Translations under genes and position numbers: made by a program
The notes under the pieces: model-generated
Seen by the model: only the letters and a program-made list of their open reading frames with translations
Told to the model about the DNA's origin: nothing
The model's database searches: none
From: a virus
Direction: 5' to 3' (one strand)
IMG/VR virus record: IMGVR_UViG_3300029448_008690
Coordinates: 16,353 to 45,088 of that record
DNA: 28,736 nucleotides
Shown here: piece after piece, positions 1 through 7,566 of the stretch
How the letters are laid out: every line of letters begins with the position of its first letter
Numbering within the stretch: position 1 is the stretch's first letter

Positions 1-707
1 ATAGTTCTGTTATACAAATTTTAGATATTACAGATCTTACAAATATTAAACAAGTTGCAGAGTATTGTAGTAATACAATTAACCCATATGAATTCGCGAC
101 TAAGGTACATGATATATGTGAGCATTGGGGTTCTCCTCCTGTTTTAATAGAACGAAATAATAGCGGAGCTCAGGTTGTAGATTTATTATATCAAAATTAT
201 AGATACCCTAATATTGTAAGTTACAGTCCTAGAACAGGTAAATTTAAATTTGATAGAATGGGAGTATATGCTCATACTAATACCAAATACAAGGGTGTTA
301 TGAATATGAGATATTGGGTACATGAGTTAAAATGTATTCTGTTTAGAAGTAAAGAGACAATACAAGAACTAAAAGCATTCCAACGTAAACCCAATGGTAC
401 GTGGTGTGCAAAGCCTGGTTATGATGATGATAGAGTTATGTCTCTTATATGGGCTTTAATGATCCTTGATAGCGCTTTAGTACAGAGATACTATGATGTT
501 GTAGAATTAGATGATAATGGTAAACCGAAAAATATAATTTTATCTGAATTTGTTCATCAAAACTTTAAAGGTTTTTTAAATGATTATAAAACCGAAAATG
601 CAGCAGATACATGGCAACCACCTAATGTAGTATTCCAAGATATAAATATTAGTGAAGACCCATCTGAGATAGATGATCTCGTCGCACAAGGCTGGGAAGT
701 ATTATAA
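1..707 (+). CDS. terL: Terminase large subunit, C-terminal nuclease part (partial, 5' end outside window)
   Basis: The DNA-packaging motor's large subunit combines an N-terminal ATPase with a C-terminal RNase H-like nuclease that cuts concatemeric DNA. The reading frame is open from base 3 and gives 234 residues, all from the nuclease half. Visible landmarks are LIERNNSGAQVVDLL (residues about 48-62 of the fragment), matching the motif with the second catalytic acidic residue (Glu50), and YDDDRVMSLIWAL (about 140-152), the Asp-rich motif that closes the active site in T4 gp17-type terminases. The first catalytic Asp and the Walker ATPase motifs must lie upstream of the window. An internal ATG at 258 is not the start, because conserved sequence continues upstream of it. 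The stop codon shares its last base with the next ATG (TAATG), suggesting translational coupling. Confidence 0.93.
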   Translation, partial: SSVIQILDITDLTNIKQVAEYCSNTINPYEFATKVHDICEHWGSPPVLIERNNSGAQVVDLLYQNYRYPNIVSYSPRTGKFKFDRMGVYAHTNTKYKGVMNMRYWVHELKCILFRSKETIQELKAFQRKPNGTWCAKPGYDDDRVMSLIWALMILDSALVQRYYDVVELDDNGKPKNIILSEFVHQNFKGFLNDYKTENAADTWQPPNVVFQDINISEDPSEIDDLVAQGWEVL

Positions 708-1273
708 TGAATCAATCACCACTTAATAAAAATAGAAACGATAAGTTTATTCTAGTATTAAACTTACCTGATGTATTGAAGGAAATAAATGATAATATAT
801 CTCGTAACAATAATAGAGTTAACTCTAATAGTCTCGAGATGAGTGTTTATGGCTCTCTAACTCCTTCAACGAAAATAAATTCTATAAATGTACCATACGG
901 TTCCCAATCTATAAAAGTTACCTCACACGCGCGAGAAGCATATGAAGATATAACTCTAGATTTTAAAATAGATAATGAATATAGAAACTATTGGGTTATA
1001 TATAAATGGTTAGATATTCTAAATGATGTTAAAACAGGTATTTTTAATAATGATGATATCATACCTATTAGAAGACATCAGTCTTTAAAAGCATATTCAT
1101 CTACTTTTACGATTTATGGTTTAGATGAATATGAAAATAGAAAAATACAGTTTGATTATATCGGTGCATTTCCTACCAATCTGACAGAAATTAAATGGAG
1201 CTATGGGGATTCTAGTGAAATATCATCAGCGGCCACTTTCAGTTTTACTAGAATGGAAGCAAAGCTGCTTTAA
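707..1273 (+). CDS. Tail tube-fold structural protein (gp19-like paralogue)
   Basis: This 188-residue protein has the pattern of phage tail tube/tube-terminating proteins: a first strand FILVLNLPDVL (about 15-25), a central loop ending in a VPYGSQSIKVTSHAR segment (about 62-76), then DITLDFKIDNEYRNYWVIYKWL (about 81-102) and a C-terminal block that includes FDYIGAFPTNLTEIKW. The order 'strand, VP-x-G loop, hydrophobic strand with aromatic W/Y, closing strands' recurs in the tube proteins at 4867 and 5449. It sits directly after terL with a TAATG overlap, before the sheath gene, so it may be a tail terminator, tube initiator or minor tube ring. The exact role is inferred. Its last 26 bases overlap the end of the convergent rmlA-like gene. 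No Shine-Dalgarno sequence is evident. Confidence 0.65.
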   Translation: MNQSPLNKNRNDKFILVLNLPDVLKEINDNISRNNNRVNSNSLEMSVYGSLTPSTKINSINVPYGSQSIKVTSHAREAYEDITLDFKIDNEYRNYWVIYKWLDILNDVKTGIFNNDDIIPIRRHQSLKAYSSTFTIYGLDEYENRKIQFDYIGAFPTNLTEIKWSYGDSSEISSAATFSFTRMEAKLL

Positions 1274-2090
1274 TAATATTTTCTTTATATTTACCATTTG
1301 GCATTGTAAAAAGTAATTTATTAAGCTCGTCTTTCGTTATATTACCCGCTTTATATGTTTCTAATTCTATAGAGCCAATCATTTGATTAGTTCTATTTTG
1401 AATACTTTTAACATACATAGTAGCTTCAAACATTTGGTCAGTATCTCCGGTGTCAAACCAAGCGTGCTCGGAACCTAGTATGCTCAAGTTCAAATCCCCT
1501 GAACGCATGTAGTTTTTGTTCAAATCAGTAATTTCTAATTCATTCCTACCTGACAGCTTTAATGACTTAGCTCTCTCTGAGCAAGTGTTATCGTAGAAAT
1601 ATAATCCCGTAACTGCGATATTGCTTTTCGGGGAGACTGGTTTTTCTTCAATATCAGTTACTATACGTTCTTTATCACACTCGACAACTCCGTAATCCTC
1701 TGGATTGCTAACTTTATAACCTACAATCGTTGATCCACTTGTCCTTGGATTATCTACCCCAGTAAAAATATTATCTCCTAAAATTAATGTAACATTTTGA
1801 TCTCCAATAAACTGTTCACCGATAATTAGAGCCTCGGCAATGCCTCTTGGTTCTCTTTGTACTTTGTAAGAAATATTAATACCTAAATTAGTTCCATCTC
1901 CCAAGAGATCTAAAAATGTATGTACCTTATTAGAAATAATTAAAATATCTGTTATCCCTAGTTTAATAAGAGTAGAGAGAGGGTAATATATTGTAGGCTT
2001 ATCGTATACAGGTAGTATCTGTTTAGATAAAACTTTCGTAGTAGGATAAACTCTTGTTCCAGAACCACCAGCTAGTATAATACCTTTCAT
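1248..2090 (-). CDS. rmlA: Glucose-1-phosphate thymidylyltransferase (RmlA/RfbA-type nucleotidyltransferase)
   Basis: This family makes dTDP-glucose from dTTP and glucose 1-phosphate, the first step of the dTDP-rhamnose/dTDP-deoxysugar pathway. The 280-residue product shows the signature LAGGSGTRVYPTT...SKQILPVYDKP (residues 6-32), with the nucleotide loop, Arg13 and Lys23; LGDNIF (104-109) with the metal Asp; EDYGVVE (131-137); EEKP (148-151) with the sugar-phosphate Lys; AVTGLYFYD (159-167); ELEITDLN (184-191); and AWFDTG (210-215). All catalytic elements look intact. Relative to the remembered E. coli RmlA, about 10 residues are missing after LGDNIF (VDNPRTSGS replaces a helix) and the C-terminus is shorter. 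It is a single minus-strand gene between tail genes and overlaps the 3' end of the tube-fold gene by 26 bp. It could serve host surface remodelling or virion/DNA glycosylation; the partner genes are not in the window. Confidence 0.93.
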   Translation of the reverse strand: MKGIILAGGSGTRVYPTTKVLSKQILPVYDKPTIYYPLSTLIKLGITDILIISNKVHTFLDLLGDGTNLGINISYKVQREPRGIAEALIIGEQFIGDQNVTLILGDNIFTGVDNPRTSGSTIVGYKVSNPEDYGVVECDKERIVTDIEEKPVSPKSNIAVTGLYFYDNTCSERAKSLKLSGRNELEITDLNKNYMRSGDLNLSILGSEHAWFDTGDTDQMFEATMYVKSIQNRTNQMIGSIELETYKAGNITKDELNKLLFTMPNGKYKENIIKAALLPF

Positions 2091-2091
2091 A

Positions 2092-2139
2092 TATTTAATA
2101 TAATATCTAGTTTTTTAAAAAAATCAATATGTATTTAAT
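2092..2139 (-). promoter_or_regulatory. Candidate promoter words for rmlA-like gene
   Basis: In the 98-bp divergent spacer before the sheath gene, the minus strand carries the word ATTAAATA twice: at 2132-2139, 41 nt before the rmlA start, and at 2092-2099, 1 nt before it. The same 8-mer lies just before the gp25-like gene and the gene at 12733-13185. The distal copy leaves room for a normal leader, while the proximal one is too close to initiate transcription upstream of the ATG. No Shine-Dalgarno sequence is visible. The spacer is extremely AT-rich, so either copy may be chance. Confidence 0.3.
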
Positions 2140-2161
2140 TTATTATTTTGTCTCGGGGTTT

Positions 2162-2169
2162 AATAAATA
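2162..2169 (+). promoter_or_regulatory. T4-late-like promoter for sheath gene (AATAAATA)
   Basis: The word AATAAATA, close to the T4 late promoter consensus TATAAATA, lies 19 nt upstream of the sheath ATG. The same 8-mer precedes the tape measure gene. Between it and the start is AAAGAAAG, at best a weak ribosome site, so here a short leader is predicted, unlike the 5-8 nt spacing at other units. The assignment rests on the recurrence of the word at transcription-unit heads. Confidence 0.5.
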
Positions 2170-2188
2170 ATTAAAGAAAGTTATAACT

Positions 2189-4777
2189 ATGTCTAGACGA
2201 ACAATACAATCTCCAGGTGTAGAAATTAGAGAAATTGACTTAACACAACGCCCTGCAGCTCCAATTGGAACCAGTGTTTTTATACCTGGATTTTCAAATC
2301 AAGGGCCAACGGATGAAGTGTTAAATGTTGGTACCTTTTCTGATTTCGAGGAAATTTACGGTAAGCCGACTAATGCGGCTGAACGATACTTTTATCACAG
2401 TGTAAAACAGGTTTTTAATAGTGATGCAAATGTTTATGTATCAAGATTACCCTATGGTAGCGGTGGTGGTTTATCCTCTTCTGAAAACAAATACACAGCT
2501 TTAGTATATCCAGTTGTTGCTCCATTTACAATGCCAATTACTGATATTGGTACCAATTCAATTAAATTGTCTGCAACAACAAACGGATTTACAACCGGAA
2601 CAACTCTTACAGGTGATTTCTTTTTTGAGATAATAACAAAAGACGATCAAGGAAATACAAAGTATTCTACTTTCAGTGTCGCAGATGCGGCTTTATCCTC
2701 TTTATCTGTTACTGTTCCAGCCAGTGCTCTTAGTGGTTTATCGGGTGATGTTTTAATCAAAGGTACCTGTTATAGTACAGCTAGTGCCGGTGTATCTGGT
2801 TTTAACAGTTCTTTAAGTGCTTCTGATTATTACATTATTGGTAACCCCACTCTTGTTGAGCTAGATCAAGATGAGTATAATAAACTAAAGGATAGTAATT
2901 TTACTTGGAGTGACGACGCGTCAGCTGGAGATGATGAATCGTTCACTAATACCACATTGACCGGTACACCGACAGGCGCTGGTATTATAGTTTTAAATAC
3001 AGCCAAAACTACTATTAATAATAACTATGAGGGTTACTACGCTGGACTCATTGATGGTGTCAATTTGAATCCTGCTACAAGTTTTGATGGGGCTCTTACT
3101 CAATATGCAGGTACAAGTGCAGGTACAAAATCCCCTTCTGCTTTTTCTGCAGTACCATCTAGTAGACTAGATTATAGCTTAAGTGCTACAAGTACATCTA
3201 ATGCAAAATGTGTTGGTAGAACTCTTGAAGATATTCCAAGTTTCAATATTCAAGGAGGAGATTTTGTTGATACTATTGCGTTTGGTTTATTCAAAGTAAG
3301 AGTAACTCCGTTTAGTAATACTGATCTTAAGCTCAGCTATTTCTTAGCAGAAGGTTATACTGGTTCATTAAATTCTTACAGAAAAGTACAGAATGAAAAC
3401 GGTGGAGAAAGAAAATCATTCTTTTTAGAAGAGCAAGATGATTCTTCACCTAATGTAAAGATTCTTGTTAATCCTTATATTAGTAAATATGCAGGAGATT
3501 GGACTTCTCCATCGTCTGAAGCGCCGACTAAGTTTGTGAGAGTTAATAGAACAACTGATAACAACACGGCTGAGATTCAACATAAATTTCAGACTGCAAA
3601 ACTTGCAAATAAATTAAATTATAAAGATAAACAAGGCATCTTTGGTTTTGGCTCTTATGCAGATACAAAACCAACTTCTAAAAATTTAGGTAACATACCT
3701 ACAAAATTAGATCGTATATTTAATATTGCTTCTAACGTGGATCGATTTGTTATTGATGTTTCTATAGAAGCTGGTTTAGGTACTATTTGGGTTAATCTGC
3801 AATACAGTAGTAATACTACAGTTAAAAACCTCAGCTCATTCGATGATAGTGCATATTTAAATATTGGTAATATTAAATCTGGTACAGGTTTTTACACTAT
3901 TAATGAAAATATGGTTGCTGAAGGATCTGCAATTAAGATAAGAAATGATTATAGGACTATCTTTAACCAGTTTGAACAATTTGCACGAGAAACTCGTAAA
4001 GATCATATCTTTATTGCAGATGTATTGCGTAACATTGTTGTTCAAGGAGAAGATTCTAAGATCTTAGACGATAAAAATAAAAACTTCAGTCAACATGTCT
4101 ATTGGCCATTACGTCATCAGTTTGGCACAGCAAATAGTAATTATGCTACAGTTTATAGTAACTGGATAAAGGTATATGATGCTGTATCTGATCAACAAGT
4201 ATGGGTTCCATTCTCTGGTAACGCAGCTGGTTTATATGCAAGAAACGATGCTAATTTCGCACCGTGGTATGCACCAGCAGGGTACACTAGAGGGGTTGTA
4301 ACATCTGTTAATGATATTGCTATTAGCCCTACTCAGCGACAGAGAGATCAATTATACAGGGTAGCTCTTAACCCTGTAACACAGTTCCCAAATGAAGGTA
4401 TCATCATATTTGGTCAAAAGACATTACAGCGCAAGCCAACTGCATTTGATAGAGTAAATGTACGTAGATTGTTCTTAGATCTTGAAAAGCGTACTAAAGA
4501 GACCATTAAACACTTCATTTTTGAGCCAAATACATTCTTAACACGTACTAAAGTTGTTAATACTTTAACACCAATATTTGAGAATTGTAAGCAAACAGAG
4601 GGTGTTTATGATTACTTAATCGTATGTGATGAAAGAAATAATACTTCTGCAAGAATTGAAAATAACGAATTGGTAGTAGATATTTACTTAAAGCCTGTTC
4701 GAGCTGCAGAGTTCATCCTTGTTAACTTCTATGCAGTTAATAATGATGTTAATTTCGAAGAGATTGTAGGTCAGTAA
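2189..4777 (+). CDS. gp18: Tail sheath protein (T4 gp18-like)
   Basis: Sheath subunits wrap the tube as helically stacked hexamers and contract to drive it through the envelope. The 862-residue product begins with the classic sheath N-terminus SPGVEIREIDLTQRP...IGTSVFIPGFSNQGP (residues 8-42) and continues with FEEIYGKPTNAAERYFYHSVKQVF (about 49-72). The conserved C-terminal polymerisation core, about 586-862, includes VPFSGNAAGLYAR, a FAPWYAPAG segment, the NPVTQFPNEGIIIFGQKTLQ region, RVNVRRLFLDLEK and the final YLKPVRAAEFILVNFYAV. At 862 residues it is about 200 longer than T4 gp18 (659). The extra length is Ser/Thr/Gly-rich sequence between about 95 and 580, likely surface-exposed domains. 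A hairpin terminator follows the stop. Upstream is a late-type word. Identity is secure; the division of the middle region is inferred. Confidence 0.96.
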   Translation: MSRRTIQSPGVEIREIDLTQRPAAPIGTSVFIPGFSNQGPTDEVLNVGTFSDFEEIYGKPTNAAERYFYHSVKQVFNSDANVYVSRLPYGSGGGLSSSENKYTALVYPVVAPFTMPITDIGTNSIKLSATTNGFTTGTTLTGDFFFEIITKDDQGNTKYSTFSVADAALSSLSVTVPASALSGLSGDVLIKGTCYSTASAGVSGFNSSLSASDYYIIGNPTLVELDQDEYNKLKDSNFTWSDDASAGDDESFTNTTLTGTPTGAGIIVLNTAKTTINNNYEGYYAGLIDGVNLNPATSFDGALTQYAGTSAGTKSPSAFSAVPSSRLDYSLSATSTSNAKCVGRTLEDIPSFNIQGGDFVDTIAFGLFKVRVTPFSNTDLKLSYFLAEGYTGSLNSYRKVQNENGGERKSFFLEEQDDSSPNVKILVNPYISKYAGDWTSPSSEAPTKFVRVNRTTDNNTAEIQHKFQTAKLANKLNYKDKQGIFGFGSYADTKPTSKNLGNIPTKLDRIFNIASNVDRFVIDVSIEAGLGTIWVNLQYSSNTTVKNLSSFDDSAYLNIGNIKSGTGFYTINENMVAEGSAIKIRNDYRTIFNQFEQFARETRKDHIFIADVLRNIVVQGEDSKILDDKNKNFSQHVYWPLRHQFGTANSNYATVYSNWIKVYDAVSDQQVWVPFSGNAAGLYARNDANFAPWYAPAGYTRGVVTSVNDIAISPTQRQRDQLYRVALNPVTQFPNEGIIIFGQKTLQRKPTAFDRVNVRRLFLDLEKRTKETIKHFIFEPNTFLTRTKVVNTLTPIFENCKQTEGVYDYLIVCDERNNTSARIENNELVVDIYLKPVRAAEFILVNFYAVNNDVNFEEIVGQ

Positions 4778-4798
4778 AGTTATATATCTGTAATACAG

Positions 4799-4830
4799 GA
4801 GCCTAACATTTATGTTAGGCTCTTTTTTTT
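4799..4830 (+). terminator. Rho-independent terminator after sheath gene
   Basis: A perfect 10-bp stem (GAGCCTAACA at 4799-4808 with TGTTAGGCTC at 4813-4822) encloses a TTTA loop and is followed by eight T residues (4823-4830). It lies 21 bases after the sheath stop. It is the strongest terminator seen in the window and separates the sheath transcript from the tube unit, whose promoter starts 20 bases later. Confidence 0.93.
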
Positions 4831-4850
4831 GATTAATTATATGATTTAGA

Positions 4851-4858
4851 TATAAATA
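4851..4858 (+). promoter_or_regulatory. T4-late-like promoter for tube unit (TATAAATA)
   Basis: This is an exact match to the T4 late promoter -10 word TATAAATA, immediately after a terminator and only 8 nt before the tube ATG at 4867. If transcription starts about 6 nt past the final A, as in T4, the mRNA begins at about 4864 and is essentially leaderless. No Shine-Dalgarno sequence exists between the word and the start. Confidence 0.68.
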
Positions 4859-4866
4859 TTTAAAGT

Positions 4867-5445
4867 ATGGCAGATATCAAACAAACAATACAGGACTTTT
4901 ACAAAGTAGCACAATCGAGAGATTTTGCAAGAAAGTTTCAGTTTAGAATATTAGATGTATCTAATAAAGGAGCATCTGTATTTGATGAGGATGAATTAGT
5001 GTATGCTACAGGGGCTACTATACCAGGAAAAACTATTGGAGCTCAAGAAGTTCCATATAATGGTTTTACTTTTAGAGTACCCGGAACTGTTTCATATACA
5101 AACTCTGAAGCTTTTAACATTACATTTTATTGTGATGCAAATACTTCAACTCGTATAAAAATGGAAAACTGGGTAGAAGAAACCTTTAGTGACTCAACTA
5201 CAACTGGTGATGGAGTATTGCATAATAATAGTACCATAACACTAGCTCAACTAGATACTCAATTTGAAGTATTGCGGACATATAAACTATTCGGTGTATT
5301 TCCTGTTACAGTGGGAGATCTAGAATACGATATGACCAATACCGGAGAAATATTGACATTCCAAGGTGGATTTGCTTATCAGTTCTTCCGTAGAGATAAC
5401 GAAATCGGTCAAGTTGTAAACAAGGTCGGTAAACTACTATCATAA
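4867..5445 (+). CDS. gp19: Tail tube protein (T4 gp19-like)
   Basis: This is the major tube subunit, which forms the stacked hexameric inner conduit for DNA. The 192-residue product matches the gp19 layout. An N-terminal helix and first strand (RDFARKFQFRILDV, about 18-31) are followed by the loop containing YATGATIPGKTIGAQEVPYNGFTF (about 46-69), VPGTVSYTNSEAFNITFYCD (about 71-90), a helix-like KMENWVEETF segment, and closing strands around RTYKLFGVFPVTVGDLEYDMTNTGEILTF (about 138-166), ending in a conserved FAYQFFRRDNE. The length is close to that of T4 gp19 (163), with a small extension. It heads a unit of four genes whose joints are a 3-nt gap and then short overlaps. Its place right after the sheath is the standard order in T4-like phages. 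Confidence 0.93.
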   Translation: MADIKQTIQDFYKVAQSRDFARKFQFRILDVSNKGASVFDEDELVYATGATIPGKTIGAQEVPYNGFTFRVPGTVSYTNSEAFNITFYCDANTSTRIKMENWVEETFSDSTTTGDGVLHNNSTITLAQLDTQFEVLRTYKLFGVFPVTVGDLEYDMTNTGEILTFQGGFAYQFFRRDNEIGQVVNKVGKLLS

Positions 5446-5448
5446 TGT

Positions 5449-6156
5449 ATGCCTATAGAATTATCAGAACTTGATTTGCAGAACGGTGGAACGCTAACTG
5501 GTAATTTTTACCAGTTACTAAACGAAGTCGAGACCACCCTGCCTATACCTAACCTGTTTATAGTTAAGTTTGATATTCCCGCTGTAATTTCAGATGAAGT
5601 TCATGATAACTTAGGCGAATCTCCTAATGATGGTAAAACTAATATAAATGTAGCCGCTAATCTATTTAAAGATTCTAAAATAAGCACTAATACTGGCTTT
5701 GCTCTATGTAACGGTATAGACGCAAATACAGAAACTATTACGGTTGAAAAGGTAGGTAATGAAGTTAATGGTTACCTACCCCTCTCCTTTAATAAAAATA
5801 GAGATTTTAATCCAACAGATCTTGGTTTACAATTTATAGAATCAGTGATTAGTGTATCAGATTTTATTTTTAAACCGTGGATTAGAATGGTAGCTCGGAA
5901 TGGTGGCTTTTCGGATAGTAATTTGCATACTGATTTAGAAATTCTTTATTTAGAACGTTCTACTAAAACAGGTTTTTTTAACTTCTTTAATAATACAGGA
6001 TCGCCTTCTATAAGAAAAATTTATACTTTTTATAACTGCCTTCCTTATACCGTAGATGCAGAAGGTATACAGACATACGCTGATAGTCCAGCTTTAATAA
6101 ATAAACTTGTAAAATGGAAATTTGACAGGTATGATATTAAATTACCTAAGAAGTGA
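5449..6156 (+). CDS. Second tail tube-fold protein
   Basis: This 235-residue protein follows the main tube gene by 3 bases. Its N-terminus carries an NLFIVKFDIP strand (about 35-44). The middle has a long loop ending in NGYLPLSFNKNRDF, and the C-terminal half shows FIFKPWIRMVARNGG (about 139-153), DLEILYLER and IRKIYTFYNCLPYTVDAEG (about 188-206). The latter parallels the 'YKLFGVFPVTVGDLEY' block of the neighbouring tube protein. I infer a minor tube or hub-tube adaptor with the same fold, for instance a ring between hub and tube or a tail terminator. No enzymatic motif is visible. Translation is probably coupled to the tube gene, since no ribosome site or promoter word precedes it. An ATG four bases earlier is out of frame. 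Confidence 0.62.
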   Translation: MPIELSELDLQNGGTLTGNFYQLLNEVETTLPIPNLFIVKFDIPAVISDEVHDNLGESPNDGKTNINVAANLFKDSKISTNTGFALCNGIDANTETITVEKVGNEVNGYLPLSFNKNRDFNPTDLGLQFIESVISVSDFIFKPWIRMVARNGGFSDSNLHTDLEILYLERSTKTGFFNFFNNTGSPSIRKIYTFYNCLPYTVDAEGIQTYADSPALINKLVKWKFDRYDIKLPKK

Positions 6157-6872
6157 ATTTTCTTGACGTACTATCATTATCTAAAAAAATAAATTCAAAA
6201 GACTATACTGAGTTTTTTAAATTTATAAATTTGAATTACAAACCCCGTACTTGTATTGATTTAATACTTAGCATTAAAAAAGAAATATTCAGCTCTAACC
6301 CAGTATATAAGGTTACAAGAAATATTAAAGGTAAATCCTATAATCTCAATTTAGAGTATAACGATTTCCTTAATGTTAAATCTGAAGATGATGTTATTAT
6401 AGAGGGTAGATTCAAATATAAAGTTAATTACCCTAATGTTTTATCTATTACATCTCCACATTTAAATATCGTAAGTATAATAAAATCCATTTATATACAA
6501 AATAAGTGGATTGACATAAATTCATATGATTCTGATGATGTATATCAGATACTCTCAAATTTAGAGCTAGATGACTTTAAAATAATAAAAACAAAATATG
6601 AAGAGTATATAGATAAAATATCAAATTATACTTATATTACTTTCAACAAAATAACTGAACCACTATCTTTTGATATGATAGTGAAGTTTTTTATCGAGAA
6701 TTTTTATTATGAAACGAAAAACTTGCAGCAATTATTACTTTCTCTCATGAGACATTTTAATTTTACATATAGTGATTTTAAAGAAGTAGACTTTTTTGAA
6801 GTTTTGTCACTAATTAATATAGGTAAAGAGATTGTAAAAGAAGAAAACGATGTAAATAATAAAAATGAGTAA
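6153..6872 (+). CDS. Probable tape-measure chaperone / gp26-like assembly protein
   Basis: The 239-residue product starts at a GTG that overlaps the previous stop (GTGA). The frame has a stop at 6147, so this GTG is the only reasonable start. The protein is Lys/Asn/Ile-rich with no recognisable catalytic motif. Its C-terminal region, about 170-235, is helical with LSFDMIVKFFIENFYYETKNLQQLLLSLMRHFNFTYSDFKE, ending in a Lys/Glu/Asn tail. That architecture resembles C-termini of T4 gp26-type baseplate-hub assembly proteins and of tape-measure chaperones, and the gene lies between tube and tape measure, where such chaperones usually sit. It overlaps the next gene by 8 bp (AAAAATGAGTAA). The function is inferred mainly from position. 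Confidence 0.42.
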   Translation: MNFLDVLSLSKKINSKDYTEFFKFINLNYKPRTCIDLILSIKKEIFSSNPVYKVTRNIKGKSYNLNLEYNDFLNVKSEDDVIIEGRFKYKVNYPNVLSITSPHLNIVSIIKSIYIQNKWIDINSYDSDDVYQILSNLELDDFKIIKTKYEEYIDKISNYTYITFNKITEPLSFDMIVKFFIENFYYETKNLQQLLLSLMRHFNFTYSDFKEVDFFEVLSLINIGKEIVKEENDVNNKNE

Positions 6873-7554
6873 TGTAAATTTAATACTTTCAGAGTTATCT
6901 AAAAAACAAGAAGATAGTATTACTCTTCCTTTCAGTAAAAAAGAGGTAAATGTTTCTAAGCCTAAATTTAAGTTTCAAGAAGAAATTGTACAATTGTTTG
7001 AGAGTTATGATTCTGAACAATCCGCGATACTTTCTTACAGAAAATATATTAATGATTACTGTTCAACTATTATAGGTAATGACGTTAATATATTAGATAA
7101 AAGTTATTTCTTATATTACTTAGCAAGTAAACTTTCTAAGGGTAATAAATATCAAAGTATTAATGATAATATATCTAATTTAGATATCTCTAGTGTGTTT
7201 GAAATAGAAGAGGATGATATAAAATTTAAATTTATTGTAGATGTTCCGTTAATTAGTACTGAAAATAGTTTTTTACGTTTTTTCAACGCAAAGAAAAAGC
7301 TTAAAGTTGTAGAATATGCCTTTTGTGATATTTTTAGATTTGTTAAAACTATTATTATTAATAATAGCGAAAGTTTGACTATTGATATATCTGATACTGA
7401 TATTAACTCTATATATAAGATATACACCTCTCTCCCTGTCGCTACGTGCAGTAGCTTAATAGATTACATTAATAATAATATTTCTTCTAAAATCAAAGAG
7501 GCTCAAAAGGATAACGATATTGAACAAGACCCGACCATATTTGTGAGTATTTAA
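6865..7554 (+). CDS. Probable gp26-like baseplate hub / tape-measure assembly protein
   Basis: This 229-residue protein begins inside the end of the preceding gene, in the +1 frame relative to it. The N-terminal part reads ITLPFSKKEVNV (about 18-29), then FKFQEEIVQLFESYDSEQSAILSYRKYINDYCS (about 36-68), and LDKSYFLYYLASKLSKG (about 77-93). The pattern 'LP-f-s-k, short helix, lone Cys, L-x-x-x-D/S-Y-x-L-Y-Y-L-A-S-K-L-S' resembles the T4 gp26-like baseplate family, which needs the residue order D-x-x-Y/F-L-x-x-x-x-R/K-x-S. The C-terminal half is beta/helical and unassigned. With its upstream neighbour it occupies the slot of the paired tape-measure chaperones. It ends just before the promoter word of the tape measure gene, which overlaps its stop region. 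Confidence 0.42.
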   Translation: MSNVNLILSELSKKQEDSITLPFSKKEVNVSKPKFKFQEEIVQLFESYDSEQSAILSYRKYINDYCSTIIGNDVNILDKSYFLYYLASKLSKGNKYQSINDNISNLDISSVFEIEEDDIKFKFIVDVPLISTENSFLRFFNAKKKLKVVEYAFCDIFRFVKTIIINNSESLTIDISDTDINSIYKIYTSLPVATCSSLIDYINNNISSKIKEAQKDNDIEQDPTIFVSI

Positions 7555-7560
7555 TAAATA
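7553..7560 (+). promoter_or_regulatory. T4-late-like promoter for tape measure unit (AATAAATA)
   Basis: AATAAATA overlaps the stop codon of the preceding gene and lies 6 nt before the tape measure ATG at 7567. The intervening TTTACA contains no ribosome site. The predicted transcript begins at or within a base or two of the ATG. The 8-mer is identical to that before the sheath gene. Confidence 0.6.
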
Positions 7561-7566
7561 TTTACA

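Noticed and set aside
641-648. Exact TATAAATA inside the terL fragment, 58 bases before the tube-fold gene
   Set aside because: It encodes part of the terminase (Asp-Ile-Asn-Ile), and the next gene is coupled by TAATG. The same GATATAAATATT string occurs inside another gene at about 24130, so chance in AT-rich coding DNA is likely. It could still add internal transcription.
1257-1270. AAGCA-AAGC-TGCTT hairpin at the convergent end of the tube-fold and rmlA-like genes
   Set aside because: Only a 5-bp stem with a broken T run follows; too weak to call a terminator.
3857-4045. Short antisense frame within the sheath gene
   Set aside because: It overlaps the conserved sheath core on the other strand and shows no start signal; a shadow frame.
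5445-5451. Alternative start ATG overlapping the tube gene's stop (TAATG) for the second tube-fold protein
   Set aside because: That ATG is out of frame; the in-frame ATG is at 5449.
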